Shown: positions 47,145 through 56,233 of the stretch, piece by piece | How the letters are laid out: each line of letters starts with the position of its first letter | Numbering within the stretch: the first letter of the stretch is position 1 | Assembly (NCBI RefSeq): GCF_000241525.1 | Contig: NZ_AHIL01000002.1 | Span: forward strand, 62,001-126,000 | From: Comamonas testosteroni ATCC 11996 | Lineage (GTDB): Bacteria; Pseudomonadota; Gammaproteobacteria; Burkholderiales; Burkholderiaceae_C | Direction: 5' to 3' | Length of the DNA stretch: 64,000 nt | Translations under genes and position numbers: made by a program | Notes under the pieces: model-generated | Database searches by the model: none | Told to the model about the DNA's origin: nothing | Seen by the model: the letters and a program-made list of their open reading frames with translations, nothing else

Positions 47145-48065
47145 AATCACGCTTTTTGCCACGGTCAGAAATGGTGCAATCAGCGCCGAGGCATTGCTCC
47201 TGGGCACCGACAGCACCACGGCCTGCTTGGCGACGCGACCCTTGATTCTTTTGCAGATCAGCCGCTTGCCGTCGTGGGTTCGGTCGACCACCGGCCGCGT
47301 GGTCAGAACGCTGACGCCATGTCCGTTGGCGACCATGGAACGCACCAGCTCTATCGACGCCAGTTCATAGTTCACCGTGGGAACCACGCCTGCCTCGCGA
47401 AACAGCGAGAGAAAGTACTCTCGGCTCTGCGGCAGGTTGATCAGCAGCAACGGCGACTGGGCCAGCTCCGCCAGGCTCACGCTGGGCGCCGCAGACAGGG
47501 CGTGCCTGGCGGGCAACAAGGCATAGGGCGGCAACGCGGCAACCGGGTGCATGGTCAGCAAAGGGCGAGCCAGACCCAGGTCATATTGCAGTGCGGCATG
47601 GATCTCCCCTCGCTCCACTTGCCGCGTCAGCGAGGCGATGTCCCCTTCGACCAGCTCGATGTCGATGGAGGGGTGGCGCTTTTGCATCTGGGTGAGCAGC
47701 TGCGGAATCCACAGCGCGCCCAGCGTGCTCAGAAAGCCCAGCCTCAGCGTGCCGGAAACCACCTGCTTGCGTGGCTCCTGAAGCAGTTGCGCAGTCTCCA
47801 GAAGGCTCAGGGCCTCCCGGCTTCTGGCCAGCCCTGCCGCGGTCAGGTCCAGCCCGACGGCATGTTTGCGCACAAACAGCTTCTCGCCCCATTGGGCCTC
47901 GAGGTCGGCAATCGCCTTGGAGATGGAGGGCTGTGAAACATTGATGGCCAGCGCCGCCCTGGCCGTGCTGCCGTGGCGTGCGGCGGCGACAAAGTATTCG
48001 AGCTGGCGCAGATTTATCTGAATCAATTTTTTGAATCCAGTGAATGGGAAATGAATATTTTCCAT
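47133..48065 (-). CDS. LysR family transcriptional regulator
   Basis: About 310 residues from the ATG at 48065. Winged helix: INLRQLEYFVAAARHGSTARAALAINVSQPSISKAIADLE; effector domain with LRLGFLSTLGALWIPQLL and a NGHGVSVLTTRPVV stretch. The start is uncertain. The ATG gives a 20-residue lead before the usual LRQLEYF; a TTG at 48026 would give the normal lead of five and leave the TGAAT repeats in the promoter. An ATG at 48095 is also open. Divergent from the CoA-transferase gene, which it probably controls. Confidence 0.87.
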   Translation of the reverse strand: MENIHFPFTGFKKLIQINLRQLEYFVAAARHGSTARAALAINVSQPSISKAIADLEAQWGEKLFVRKHAVGLDLTAAGLARSREALSLLETAQLLQEPRKQVVSGTLRLGFLSTLGALWIPQLLTQMQKRHPSIDIELVEGDIASLTRQVERGEIHAALQYDLGLARPLLTMHPVAALPPYALLPARHALSAAPSVSLAELAQSPLLLINLPQSREYFLSLFREAGVVPTVNYELASIELVRSMVANGHGVSVLTTRPVVDRTHDGKRLICKRIKGRVAKQAVVLSVPRSNASALIAPFLTVAKSVIAPD

Positions 48066-48072
48066 TGATTCA
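48019..48072. promoter_or_regulatory. TGAAT repeat cluster with LysR-type T-N11-A site
   Basis: TGAAT occurs at 48019, 48032, 48041 and 48052, and an inverted ATTCA at 48068-48072. The last pair is TGAAT-N11-ATTCA, the classic LysR recognition geometry. It overlaps the first codons of the LysR gene if the ATG at 48065 is used, which is an argument for the later TTG start. Confidence 0.55.
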
Positions 48073-48121
48073 TGTTTTGGGCAGCATGCAGACATCGCTT
48101 CAGATCAACAGCGGGAACCTC

Positions 48122-49333
48122 ATGCCTGAATCCACCGAAAAATCTGCCTCCCGTCCGCTGGACGGCATCCGCATCCTGGACTTCACCCGGGTTCTGGCGG
48201 GCCCCATGTCCACGGCCTTGCTGGCCGATCTGGGCGCGCAAGTCGTGAAGGTGGAGCCGCCCCAGGGCGACGACTACCGCGCCATCGGCCCCATGAAGAA
48301 CGGACAAAGCGCCTTGTTCACGGTCATGAATCGCAACAAGCAAAGCCTGGTGCTGGACCTCAAGCATGCGGACGCGGTCGCCGTGGTGCATGAGCTGGCC
48401 CGGCAGGTCGACGTGGTGGTCGAGAACTTCAGGCCTGGTGTGGCCGAGCGCCTGGGCATCGGCCCCGAAACGCTGCGCGCCCTCAATCCCCGGCTGGTGT
48501 ATGTCAGTGTCTCGGGCTTCGGCCAGACCGGCCCGCTGGCCCACCGCCCGGCCTACGACATCATTGTTCAGGCCATGAGCGGCCTGATGGAAGCCACGGG
48601 CGAGCCTCAGGGAGCACCCACGCTGGTCGGTGAAGCAGTCAGCGATGTGGTTGCCGGCCTGTTTGCCTCCTGGGCGACACTGGCGGCCCTGCTGCAGGCG
48701 CAGAGAACCGGAGACGGCCAGCATGTCGATGTCGCCATGTTCGACACCACGCTGAGCTTTCTGGCCACATCGATGTCGCGCTATCTGTTCACCGGCCTGC
48801 CTGCCCGGCGTGTGGGCAACCGGCATCCGCTCTCGGCGCCGTTTGGCGTCTACAGGGCACGTGACGGCCATTACGCCCTGGCCGTGCTCAACAAGAAGCT
48901 GTTCGACGCCACTGCGGCCGCGATGGACCTGCCAGAGCTGGCCAGTGACCCGCGTTTTGCCAGCGACGAAACCCGCTCGGCCAACGAGCCCGCCTTGCGC
49001 GCCGCGCTGGAGGGCTGGAGCACGCAGCACGACGTGGCCGATGTGGTCGCGCGGCTGGAGAGCGCAGGCGTTCCCGCAGCCCCCATCTGGAATATCGAGC
49101 AGGCCCTGAACTCCGAGCAGATCCGCTCGCGCGGCCTGCTCTGCGAGGTCGAGGACGAACGCCTTCCGGGACTGCAGCTGCCGACACAGCCCGTGCATTT
49201 CAACGGCGCTCTGCCCAATCGTGCGCAACGCGCACCGGCCCTGGGCGAACACACGGAGCTGCTGCTGCAAAGCTGGCTGGGCCGCAGCACGGACGCCATT
49301 GCCGCCTTGCGCGAAGCAGGCGCCTTGGGTTGA
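48122..49333 (+). CDS. CaiB/BaiF family (class III) CoA-transferase
   Basis: 403 residues from the ATG at 48122; an ATG at 48086 is also in frame. Family marks: LDGIRILDFTRVLAGPMSTALLADLGAQVVKVEPPQGDDYR, with the GDDYR segment and the later catalytic Asp in HVDVAMFDT, and GNRHPLSAPFGVYRARDG. It moves CoA from a donor thioester to a carboxylic acid. Followed after 32 bases by an acyl-CoA dehydrogenase, so the acid is probably activated and then dehydrogenated. Substrate unknown; glutarate, a branched acid or imidazolyl-propionate are options. Confidence 0.92.
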   Translation: MPESTEKSASRPLDGIRILDFTRVLAGPMSTALLADLGAQVVKVEPPQGDDYRAIGPMKNGQSALFTVMNRNKQSLVLDLKHADAVAVVHELARQVDVVVENFRPGVAERLGIGPETLRALNPRLVYVSVSGFGQTGPLAHRPAYDIIVQAMSGLMEATGEPQGAPTLVGEAVSDVVAGLFASWATLAALLQAQRTGDGQHVDVAMFDTTLSFLATSMSRYLFTGLPARRVGNRHPLSAPFGVYRARDGHYALAVLNKKLFDATAAAMDLPELASDPRFASDETRSANEPALRAALEGWSTQHDVADVVARLESAGVPAAPIWNIEQALNSEQIRSRGLLCEVEDERLPGLQLPTQPVHFNGALPNRAQRAPALGEHTELLLQSWLGRSTDAIAALREAGALG

Positions 49334-49365
49334 TTTTGATAGCAAGAAAACAAGGAGAGACCGCC

Positions 49366-50514
49366 ATGTCATTGATTCGCCTGGGCGCGACCGAAGAAGA
49401 TCAGGCCGTTGCCGATGCCGTAGCACGCTTTGCCGAGGAAACCCTGGCCCCCGTGGCCCAGGCCATGGACGAGGAAGCCTTTTCCGCCACGCGCCATGTG
49501 CCCGGCCTGTCCGCGCTGGGCGTGATGGGCATGAATCTGCCGGAACGCTTTGGCGGGCCGGGCGTCACCCCCACCGCCATGCTGATGTCGCTGGTCGCCA
49601 TCTCGCGCGCCTGCGCCGCGACCTCGTCCATGATCGGTGCTCACTATCTGGGCACGGATGCCGTTCTCATCGGCGGTGACGAGGCGCAGCGCGAACAATG
49701 GCTGCCGCGCTGCGCCAGCGGGGAATGGCTGGCGGCCTTCGCGCTGACCGAGCCGCGTGGCGGCTCCCACCCTGCAGACATGCGTACCCGGGCCGTGCGC
49801 GACGGCGACGACTATCTGATCACGGGCGTCAAGCACTTCATCTCGAATGCGGCAGAAGCCCGCTTCATGGTGGTGTTCGCCAAGACGGATGCGGAGGCTG
49901 CAGCACGCGGGGTCAGCGCCTTCATCGTGCCGCGCGAGCTGCCCGGCATACAGATTTCATCGCCCGAGAAGCTCATGGGCATCCGCGGCGGCCATGCCTT
50001 TGAGGTTTCGCTGGACAGCGTGCGTGTCCCGGCTGCCAACCGCCTCGGCGCCGAAGGCACCGGCTTCAAGACCGCCATGAAAGTGCTAGACAACAGCCGC
50101 CTGGACGTAGCTGCAACCTCTCTGGGCATCGCCGAGGCCGCTCTCAAGGCGGCAGCCGACTGGGCCAACCAGCGTCTGGTGGGCGGCGAACCGATCGCCA
50201 GCAAGCAGGGCATACAGTTCAAGCTGGCCGACATGAAGCTGCGCCTGGAAGCCGCCTGGGCGCTGACCATGCAGGCCCTGGCACTGCGCCAGCAGGGCCT
50301 GCCCTTCACCCAGCAGTCGGCCATGGCCAAGCTGTTCGCCTCGGAGATGGTGGGCTTCGTGACCGACGAGGCGCTGCAGATCCATGGCGGCTACGGCTAT
50401 ACCCGTGAAATGCCCCTGGAGCGCTATGTGCGCGACGCCCGCATCCTGCGCATCTACGAAGGCTCTTCCGAGATTCAGCGCACCATCATCGCGCGCTCCG
50501 TATTGAACGCTTAG
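49366..50514 (+). CDS. Acyl-CoA dehydrogenase
   Basis: 382 residues from the ATG at 49366 (AAGGAGAG ahead). Standard fold: FALTEPRGGSHPADMRT, KHFISNAAEARFMVVFA, MGIRGGHAFEVSLDSVRVP, QIHGGYGYTREMPLERYVRDARI and the catalytic Glu in IYEGSSEIQRT. It forms a 2,3-double bond in an acyl-CoA and reduces ETF. It lacks the GcdH-like C-terminal end, so glutaryl-CoA dehydrogenase is not the best call. It forms a two-gene unit with the CoA-transferase. Confidence 0.93.
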   Translation: MSLIRLGATEEDQAVADAVARFAEETLAPVAQAMDEEAFSATRHVPGLSALGVMGMNLPERFGGPGVTPTAMLMSLVAISRACAATSSMIGAHYLGTDAVLIGGDEAQREQWLPRCASGEWLAAFALTEPRGGSHPADMRTRAVRDGDDYLITGVKHFISNAAEARFMVVFAKTDAEAAARGVSAFIVPRELPGIQISSPEKLMGIRGGHAFEVSLDSVRVPAANRLGAEGTGFKTAMKVLDNSRLDVAATSLGIAEAALKAAADWANQRLVGGEPIASKQGIQFKLADMKLRLEAAWALTMQALALRQQGLPFTQQSAMAKLFASEMVGFVTDEALQIHGGYGYTREMPLERYVRDARILRIYEGSSEIQRTIIARSVLNA

Positions 50515-50532
50515 AAGGCGCAGCGGCACCCA

Positions 50533-50547
50533 ACCAGATTTGCTGGT
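50533..50547. promoter_or_regulatory. Inverted repeat ACCAG-N5-CTGGT before the GntR gene
   Basis: Perfect 5-bp arms 13 bases upstream of the GntR start codon and 18 bases after the acyl-CoA dehydrogenase stop. A plausible autoregulatory site; it does not resemble the HutC operators. Confidence 0.4.
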
Positions 50548-50559
50548 GTAATCCACTGC

Positions 50560-51294
50560 ATGGACAAACACTCTTCCATGTCGCTGCACGGGAAAATTCT
50601 CACCGAGATTGAACAGAACATTCTCAGTGGCCGCTGGCCGCCCGGCTATCGCATCCCGTCGGAGATGGAGCTGACCGTCCATTACCAATGCTCGCGCATG
50701 ACCGTGAGCAAGGTGCTCAACAAGCTGGCAGAAGCAGGTCTGCTGGTGCGCAAGCGCAAGGCAGGAAGCTTTGTGACGCGCCCGCAAACCAGCTCTGCCG
50801 TGCTGGAGATTCCCGATCTGCGCCAGGTGGTGCTGGGCATGGGACAGGAGTATTCGAGCAGGCTGCTGGGACGCACGCAACGGCGCAGCACGCGCGAGGA
50901 CATGGAAGCCATGCGCATGGCCCGGCCGGCCTCCATCGTCCATGTGCTGTGCCTGCACATGGCGGGATCGCGTCCGTTCTGCATCGAAGACCGCCTGATC
51001 AATCTCGAATCCGTGCCGGACGCCGAGCACGAGCCGTTCACCGAGCACAGCCCCAGCTCCTGGATGGTCAACCATGTGCCCTGGAGCTCGGCCGAACACC
51101 GCATTCGCGCCGAGGCGGCCAGCGAGGAAACCGCCGGCCTGCTGGAGATCAAGCCCGGCTTTCCCTGCCTGGTGATCGACCGCCGCACCTGGACCGGGCA
51201 GCTGCCCATCACCTTTGTGCGCCTGACCTATCCCGCCGACCTCTACGAGCTGGATGCGCATTTTTCGCCCTCCACCATTGGGCAGGCTGGCTGA
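50560..51294 (+). CDS. GntR family regulator of the HutC/UTRA subfamily
   Basis: 244 residues. Winged helix at residues 10-70 (IPSEMELTVHYQCSRMTVSKVLNKLAEAGLLVRKRKAGSF is split by the wing), then a UTRA domain (CIEDRLINLESVPDAEHEPF, CLVIDRRTWTGQLPITFVRLTYP). It is more diverged than the two hut-locus copies: IEDRLINL replaces the EDRYVNP motif. It lies 45 bases after the acyl-CoA dehydrogenase on the same strand and likely co-regulates that unit with the LysR protein. Confidence 0.9.
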   Translation: MDKHSSMSLHGKILTEIEQNILSGRWPPGYRIPSEMELTVHYQCSRMTVSKVLNKLAEAGLLVRKRKAGSFVTRPQTSSAVLEIPDLRQVVLGMGQEYSSRLLGRTQRRSTREDMEAMRMARPASIVHVLCLHMAGSRPFCIEDRLINLESVPDAEHEPFTEHSPSSWMVNHVPWSSAEHRIRAEAASEETAGLLEIKPGFPCLVIDRRTWTGQLPITFVRLTYPADLYELDAHFSPSTIGQAG

Positions 51295-51431
51295 TTGCGC
51301 ATAACCCGGCCCGGGCAGCGCGCCGGGTCGCGGCGCACAATAGGGCCAGTCCCGATGCTTGCACCCGAAGTCAAATTGACTTCTTCCCCATATCCAGCAA
51401 GCGCTACCAGCTATCGATTCAAGAGTATCCG

Positions 51432-53342
51432 GTGTCTTCCGCGCAATCCATTCTGCAAGCCGTTTTTGGCTACGAGCAATTCCGTGGCCCCCAGCAGGCC
51501 ATCGTCTCGCATGTCATCAACGGCGGCGATGCGCTGGTGCTCATGCCCACGGGCGGCGGCAAATCGCTGTGTTACCAGGTTCCGGCCATTGCGCGCCAGC
51601 AACTCGGCCACGGCGTGACGATCGTGGTCTCGCCGCTGATCGCGCTCATGCACGACCAGGTCGGCGCACTGCATGAGGCCGGCATCAGCGCCGCCTATCT
51701 GAACTCCACCCTCAGCTACGACGAGACGCAGGAGGTGGAGCTGCGCCTGCAAAGCGGCGACATCACCCTGCTCTACGCCGCGCCCGAGCGGCTGAACACG
51801 CCACGTTTTCTGGGCCTGCTCGACGATCTGCATGCCCAGGGCAAGCTGTCGCTGTTCGCCATCGACGAAGCGCATTGCGTGAGCCAGTGGGGACACGACT
51901 TCCGCCCCGAATACCGCGCGCTGAGCGTGCTGCACCAGCGCTATGCCGAGGTGCCGCGCATTGCGCTGACGGCCACTGCCGATGCGCTGACGCGCGCCGA
52001 CATCATCGAGCGCCTGCAGCTGGAAGCAGCCCAGCATTTCATCAGCAGTTTCGACCGCCCGAACATCCGCTACAAGATCGCCGAGAAAAAGGACGTCAGC
52101 AACCAGCTGCTGCGCTTTATCGAGCGCGAGCATGAGGGCGAGGCCGGCGTGGTCTATTGCCAGTCGCGCAAGCGTGTCGAGGAGCTGGCCCAGACCCTGG
52201 TGCAAAACGGCATCAATGCCCTGCCCTACCACGCCGGCCTGCCCCAGGAAATGCGCCAGAACCATCAGGACCGTTTTCTGCGCGAAGAAGGCGTGGTGAT
52301 GTGCGCCACGATTGCCTTCGGCATGGGCATCAACAAGCCCGATGTGCGCTTTGTGGCCCATGTGGACATGCCCAAGAACATCGAGGGCTACTACCAGGAA
52401 ACCGGCCGTGCGGGCCGCGACGGCCTGCCCGCCGATGCCTGGATGGCCTACGGTCTCAGCGACGTGGTCAACCAGCGCCGCATGATCGACGAAAGCCCGG
52501 CCGAGGAACAGTTCAAGCAGGTGATGCGGGGCAAGCTCGATGCCCTGCTCGGTCTGGCCGAGGCCACGGACTGCCGCCGTGTGCGGCTGCTGGCCTATTT
52601 TGGCGAGCAGTATGGACAGGAGCCGAGCCTGGATGGCAAGCCACTGCAGGCCGTTGCCCGCACCCATTGCGGCAACTGCGACAACTGCCTGGAACCACCG
52701 GCACTGTGGGACGGCACGGATGCGGCACGCAAGCTGCTGTCCACCATCTTCCGCGTGCACGAGGCCAGCGGCCTGACCTATGGAGCAGGCCACATCATGG
52801 ACGTGCTGCGCGGCAAGGAGACGGACAAGGTCACGCAGTACGGACATGACAAGGTGTCCACCTTCGGCATCGGCAAGGACTACTCGGAGCCACAGCTGCG
52901 CGCCGTGATGCGCCAGTTGCTGGCCACGGGGGCCCTGGGCCTGCACAAGGTGGTGAGCGAGAACAGCGGCCATGTGTTTGACACCTTGTGCCTGGCCGCG
53001 GGCTCGCGTGCCGTGCTCAAGGGCGAGGTGCAGGTGCAGCTGCGTGAAGCCGTGGCCGCTTCACGCAGCAAGAAGCAGAGCAAGAAGTCCGCCGCCAATG
53101 CGGCGGCGGTCAATCTGGGTCCCGACGCACAGGTTCGCTTCATCAACCTCAAGGCCTGGCGCGCCGAAGTGGCCAAATCTCACAATCTGCCGGCCTATGT
53201 GATCTTCCACGACGCCACGCTGGCATCGATTGCCGAACTCAATCCCCAGAGCCTGCAGGAGCTGCAGGGCGTGAGCGGCATGGGCACCAAGAAGCTCGAC
53301 GCCTACGGTGCCGAGGTGCTGCGCGTGGTGGCACTGGGCTGA
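51432..53342 (+). CDS. recQ: ATP-dependent DNA helicase RecQ
   Basis: 636 residues from a GTG at 51432, which begins VSSAQSILQAVFGYEQFRGPQQ; the long open frame upstream overlaps the GntR gene and is not RecQ-like. Walker A MPTGGGKS, DEAH box FAIDEAHCVSQWGHDFR, motif VI ETGRAGRDG, zinc cysteines near CGNCDNC, and a C-terminal HRDC domain (residues 550-630). It unwinds DNA 3' to 5' in recombination and fork repair. About 25 residues longer than E. coli RecQ, mostly a Lys/Ser/Ala linker (SRSKKQSKKSAANAAA) before HRDC. Single gene. Confidence 0.96.
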   Translation: MSSAQSILQAVFGYEQFRGPQQAIVSHVINGGDALVLMPTGGGKSLCYQVPAIARQQLGHGVTIVVSPLIALMHDQVGALHEAGISAAYLNSTLSYDETQEVELRLQSGDITLLYAAPERLNTPRFLGLLDDLHAQGKLSLFAIDEAHCVSQWGHDFRPEYRALSVLHQRYAEVPRIALTATADALTRADIIERLQLEAAQHFISSFDRPNIRYKIAEKKDVSNQLLRFIEREHEGEAGVVYCQSRKRVEELAQTLVQNGINALPYHAGLPQEMRQNHQDRFLREEGVVMCATIAFGMGINKPDVRFVAHVDMPKNIEGYYQETGRAGRDGLPADAWMAYGLSDVVNQRRMIDESPAEEQFKQVMRGKLDALLGLAEATDCRRVRLLAYFGEQYGQEPSLDGKPLQAVARTHCGNCDNCLEPPALWDGTDAARKLLSTIFRVHEASGLTYGAGHIMDVLRGKETDKVTQYGHDKVSTFGIGKDYSEPQLRAVMRQLLATGALGLHKVVSENSGHVFDTLCLAAGSRAVLKGEVQVQLREAVAASRSKKQSKKSAANAAAVNLGPDAQVRFINLKAWRAEVAKSHNLPAYVIFHDATLASIAELNPQSLQELQGVSGMGTKKLDAYGAEVLRVVALG

Positions 53343-53607
53343 TTGGCCCGGGTTCGGCAGCGGTCTGGACGCCGCCTCAAAGACCTGCAGCAAGCCGCGC
53401 CCCGGACCTTGAACAGGACCGGGCAAGCTGCTGCTGGCAGCTGCGCGCGCCCGGACACCTGTTGCCGCCGTTTGCGGCGCTGGAAATCGCCCGACGCAGA
53501 GCTCTCCACAATTCCCACACAAATGCTCGACAGCCCGGAAATATTGCAAACGCACACTGCTGCCGCATACCGTTGACCGAATTCATTTTTGCGGAGCGCT
53601 TTCTGCT

Positions 53608-54981
53608 GTGATCAATACTGCCCAATTGCTGGCTGACGAAGCCAAATACTGCTCGTTTGGCGACACCGTCCACTACGTCAATCCTCCGAAGATCTTCACA
53701 GGCTGCGAAGGCAGCTACATGTACGACGATGCAGGCACGTCCTACCTCGATCTGCAGATGTGGTATTCGGCCGTCAACTTCGGCTACAAGAACAAGCGTC
53801 TTGAAGCCAAGATGATCGAGCAGCTGCAGGAGCTGCCCCAGGTGGCCAGCCAGTATCTGCATCCCACCAAGATCGAACTGGCCAAGTTCATTGCCGAAGA
53901 CGCCAAGAGCAAATGGGGCCACGACGGCCGCGTGCACTTCAACGTGGGCGGCGCGCAAGCCATCGAGGACTCGCTGAAGGTCGTGCGTAACGCCAGCGGC
54001 GGCAAGAGCCTGATGTTCGCGTTCGAAGGCGGCTACCACGGCCGTACGCTGGGTGCATCGTCCATCACCTCCAGCTACCGCTACCGCCGCCGCTTCGGCC
54101 ACTTCAGCGACCGCGCGCAGTTCATCCCCTTCCCCTACCCCTTCCGCCGCCCCAAGGGCATGACGGCAGAGGAGTACGCGGAATCCATCGTGGCCGACTT
54201 CCGTCGCAAGTTCGAAAACGAATACCACGCGGTCTGGGATCCCAAGACCAACCAGTGCGAATACGCAGCCTTTTACATCGAGCCCATTCAGGGCACCGGC
54301 GGTTACGTGATCCCGCCTGCCAACTTCTTTACCGGCCTGAAGAAGGTGCTGGACGACCACGGCGTGCTGCTGGTGGTCGATGAAATCCAGATGGGCTTCT
54401 GGCGTACCGGCAAGCTGTGGTCGGTAGAAAACTTCGGCATCCAGCCCGATGTGCTGGTGTTTGCCAAGGCCCTGACCAATGGCCTGAATGCGCTGTCCGG
54501 CCTGTGGGCTCGCGAAGAGCTGATCAACCCCACGGTGTTCCCGCCCGGCTCCACCCATTCCACCTTTGCCTCCAATCCGCTGGGTACGGCCCTGGGCCTG
54601 GAAGTCATGAAGATGACCCACGAGATGGACTTCGGCCGTCAGGTGCGCGAATCGGGTGCCTACTTCCTCGAAGGCCTCAAGGAGCTGCAAAAGCGCCACA
54701 AGGAAATCGGCGATGTGGACGGCCTGGGCCTGGCGCTGCGTGCCGAAATCTGCACCGAAGACGGCTTCACGCCCAACAAGGCGCTGCTGGACAAGATGGT
54801 GGATATCGGCCTCGAAGGCGGTCTGGAATACCAGGGCCAGAAACGCGGCCTGGTGCTGGACGTGGGCGGCTACTACAAGAACGTGATCACCTTCGCGCCT
54901 TCGCTGATGATTTCGCGCAGCGAGATCGACGAAGCCATGGTGCTGCTGGATCAGCTGCTGACCAAGGTTAAGAAGGCGTAA
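53608..54981 (+). CDS. Class III PLP aminotransferase (acetylornithine/diaminobutyrate-like), substrate unknown
   Basis: 457 residues from a GTG at 53608 (MINTAQLLADEAKYCSFGDT). The PLP lysine is in VFAKALTNGLNALSG; VGGAQAIEDSLKVVRNASGG, FEGGYHGRTLGASSITSSYRYRRRFGH, FYIEPIQGTGGYVIPP and VVDEIQMGFWRTGKLW define class III. It is longer than ArgD because of an insert after YRRRFGH (about residues 165-210). A GGAG lies about 12 bases ahead. The next gene is 190 bases on, after a GC-rich repeat, so co-expression with it is possible but not certain. It may supply an amine to the neighbouring unrecognised cluster. Confidence 0.88.
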   Translation: MINTAQLLADEAKYCSFGDTVHYVNPPKIFTGCEGSYMYDDAGTSYLDLQMWYSAVNFGYKNKRLEAKMIEQLQELPQVASQYLHPTKIELAKFIAEDAKSKWGHDGRVHFNVGGAQAIEDSLKVVRNASGGKSLMFAFEGGYHGRTLGASSITSSYRYRRRFGHFSDRAQFIPFPYPFRRPKGMTAEEYAESIVADFRRKFENEYHAVWDPKTNQCEYAAFYIEPIQGTGGYVIPPANFFTGLKKVLDDHGVLLVVDEIQMGFWRTGKLWSVENFGIQPDVLVFAKALTNGLNALSGLWAREELINPTVFPPGSTHSTFASNPLGTALGLEVMKMTHEMDFGRQVRESGAYFLEGLKELQKRHKEIGDVDGLGLALRAEICTEDGFTPNKALLDKMVDIGLEGGLEYQGQKRGLVLDVGGYYKNVITFAPSLMISRSEIDEAMVLLDQLLTKVKKA

Positions 54982-55105
54982 CCCCCCTGAGCGGCTTTGC
55001 CTAGGCGGCCCCGCCGCTTCCCCCTCTCTCTCTTCGGGAGGGGGACGACAGCCTCGCTGTGCGGCGGCGGGGGCCGCCCAGGTCTTGCTCGCTGTCTCTT
55101 GCTTG
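54982..55105 (+). repeat. GC-rich interspersed hairpin repeat, copy C
   Basis: Starts at the aminotransferase stop: CCCCCCTGAGCGGCTT, GCCTAGGCGGCCCCGCCGC, CCCCCtctctctcttcgg, GGAGGGGGACGACAG, CCTCGCTGTGCGGCGG, then GGTCTTGCTCGCTGTCTCTT. Longest of the three copies; the hairpin loop is a TC-rich insert. The blocks match copies A and B. Confidence 0.78.
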
Positions 55106-55171
55106 GGTGGTGCCAGTTTTCTGCGCAGCAGACACACTCAGGCGCCATCAAAACCGACTACAAAAGGCGAA

Positions 55172-56233
55172 ATGGCGACGGAAAATTTCCGCAACCAGCT
55201 CGAACCCAGTGGCTTGCTGCAGCAGTTCACCAACCATCCTCCAGAAGGCTTTGCCTTGCTCAAGGACTGGCCGACGCCAGCATTCACCGCCCCCTTCGAT
55301 TTGCTGACCACCGCAGATGACGCGCTCAAGGCGCGTCTTTTGTCGTGGCCGGGCGGCCGCTGGCTGAGCGCCAGGCTCAGGCTGACCACGGACTTCATCG
55401 GCACCACCGTCAGCGAATATGCGCCGCTGCCGCGCGCCGTGGATGCCGCGACGCTGGCCCGGCAACTGCGCGCCATGGCCGGGCGCACCCTGCTCACCAT
55501 CGTCAAGGATTTGCCCCAGGCCTCGCCCTTGCTAAGCGAGGAAGACAACTGCTTTGCGCAGGAGTTGGCTGACGCGCTTTCGGAGCAGGGGTTCATTGCC
55601 CTCGAAGGCCAGGCCCTGGCCTATGTGCCCATCAGCTTTGCCAGTGCAAACGAGTATCTGGCCGGCCTGTCCAAAAACCGCCGCAGCAGCCTCAAGCGCA
55701 AGCTCAAAAGCCGCGAACAGCTCTCCGTCCAGCGTATCCCTACCGGCGCAGCCTTTGCCGCTGATGCCCAGGTGGATGCCTACTATGCGCTGTTTGATGC
55801 GGTGTACGCGCAAAGCGACATTCACTTCGACAAGCTCACGCGCGGCTTCTTTGCCGACTTGCTGCGCGATGCGGACAATGGCGGCATCGTGTTCGAATAT
55901 CGTGACGCGCAAAGCGATGCTCTGCTGGGCTGGAATCTGTGCTTCGAGCATGACGGCAGGCTGATCGACAAATACATAGGCCTGTCCTACCCGGCAGCGC
56001 GCGAGGCCAATCTCTATTTCGTGAGCTGGATGATCAATCTCGAATACGCACTGGAGCGGGGTCTGTCCCACTATGTGGCAGGCTGGACCGATCCGGAAGT
56101 CAAGGCCCAGCTGGGCGCCAGCTTCACCATGACGCGGCATCTGGTCTTCATCCGCAACCCCGTGCTGCGCGCGTTGGGGCGGCGCTTTTCCGGTCTGTTT
56201 GAAAGCGATAGCCAGTGGGGCGACAAGCTATGA
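55172..56233 (+). CDS. GNAT-fold acyl/aminoacyltransferase (FemAB/Acetyltransf_6-like)
   Basis: 353 residues from the ATG at 55172 (AAGGCGAA ahead). The C-terminal 200 residues resemble FemAB-like GNAT proteins: a basic helix FASANEYLAGLSKNRRSSLKRK (positions about 160-182), a DAYYALFDAVYAQ helix, ALLGWNLCFEHDGRLIDKYIG with a glycine-rich binding strand, then a YFVSWMINLEYALERG helix. Such enzymes attach acyl or aminoacyl groups to amines of lipids, peptidoglycan or small molecules. Its stop overlaps the start of the arginase-fold gene, so they act together. Exact acceptor unknown; the N-terminal 130 residues have no recognised domain. Confidence 0.75.
   Translation: MATENFRNQLEPSGLLQQFTNHPPEGFALLKDWPTPAFTAPFDLLTTADDALKARLLSWPGGRWLSARLRLTTDFIGTTVSEYAPLPRAVDAATLARQLRAMAGRTLLTIVKDLPQASPLLSEEDNCFAQELADALSEQGFIALEGQALAYVPISFASANEYLAGLSKNRRSSLKRKLKSREQLSVQRIPTGAAFAADAQVDAYYALFDAVYAQSDIHFDKLTRGFFADLLRDADNGGIVFEYRDAQSDALLGWNLCFEHDGRLIDKYIGLSYPAAREANLYFVSWMINLEYALERGLSHYVAGWTDPEVKAQLGASFTMTRHLVFIRNPVLRALGRRFSGLFESDSQWGDKL

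Noticed and set aside
49366-50514. Glutaryl-CoA dehydrogenase (gcdH) call, suggested by the LysR and CoA-transferase neighbours
   Set aside because: The N-terminus and the YEGSSEIQRT ending follow general acyl-CoA dehydrogenases rather than GcdH; kept as an alternative only.
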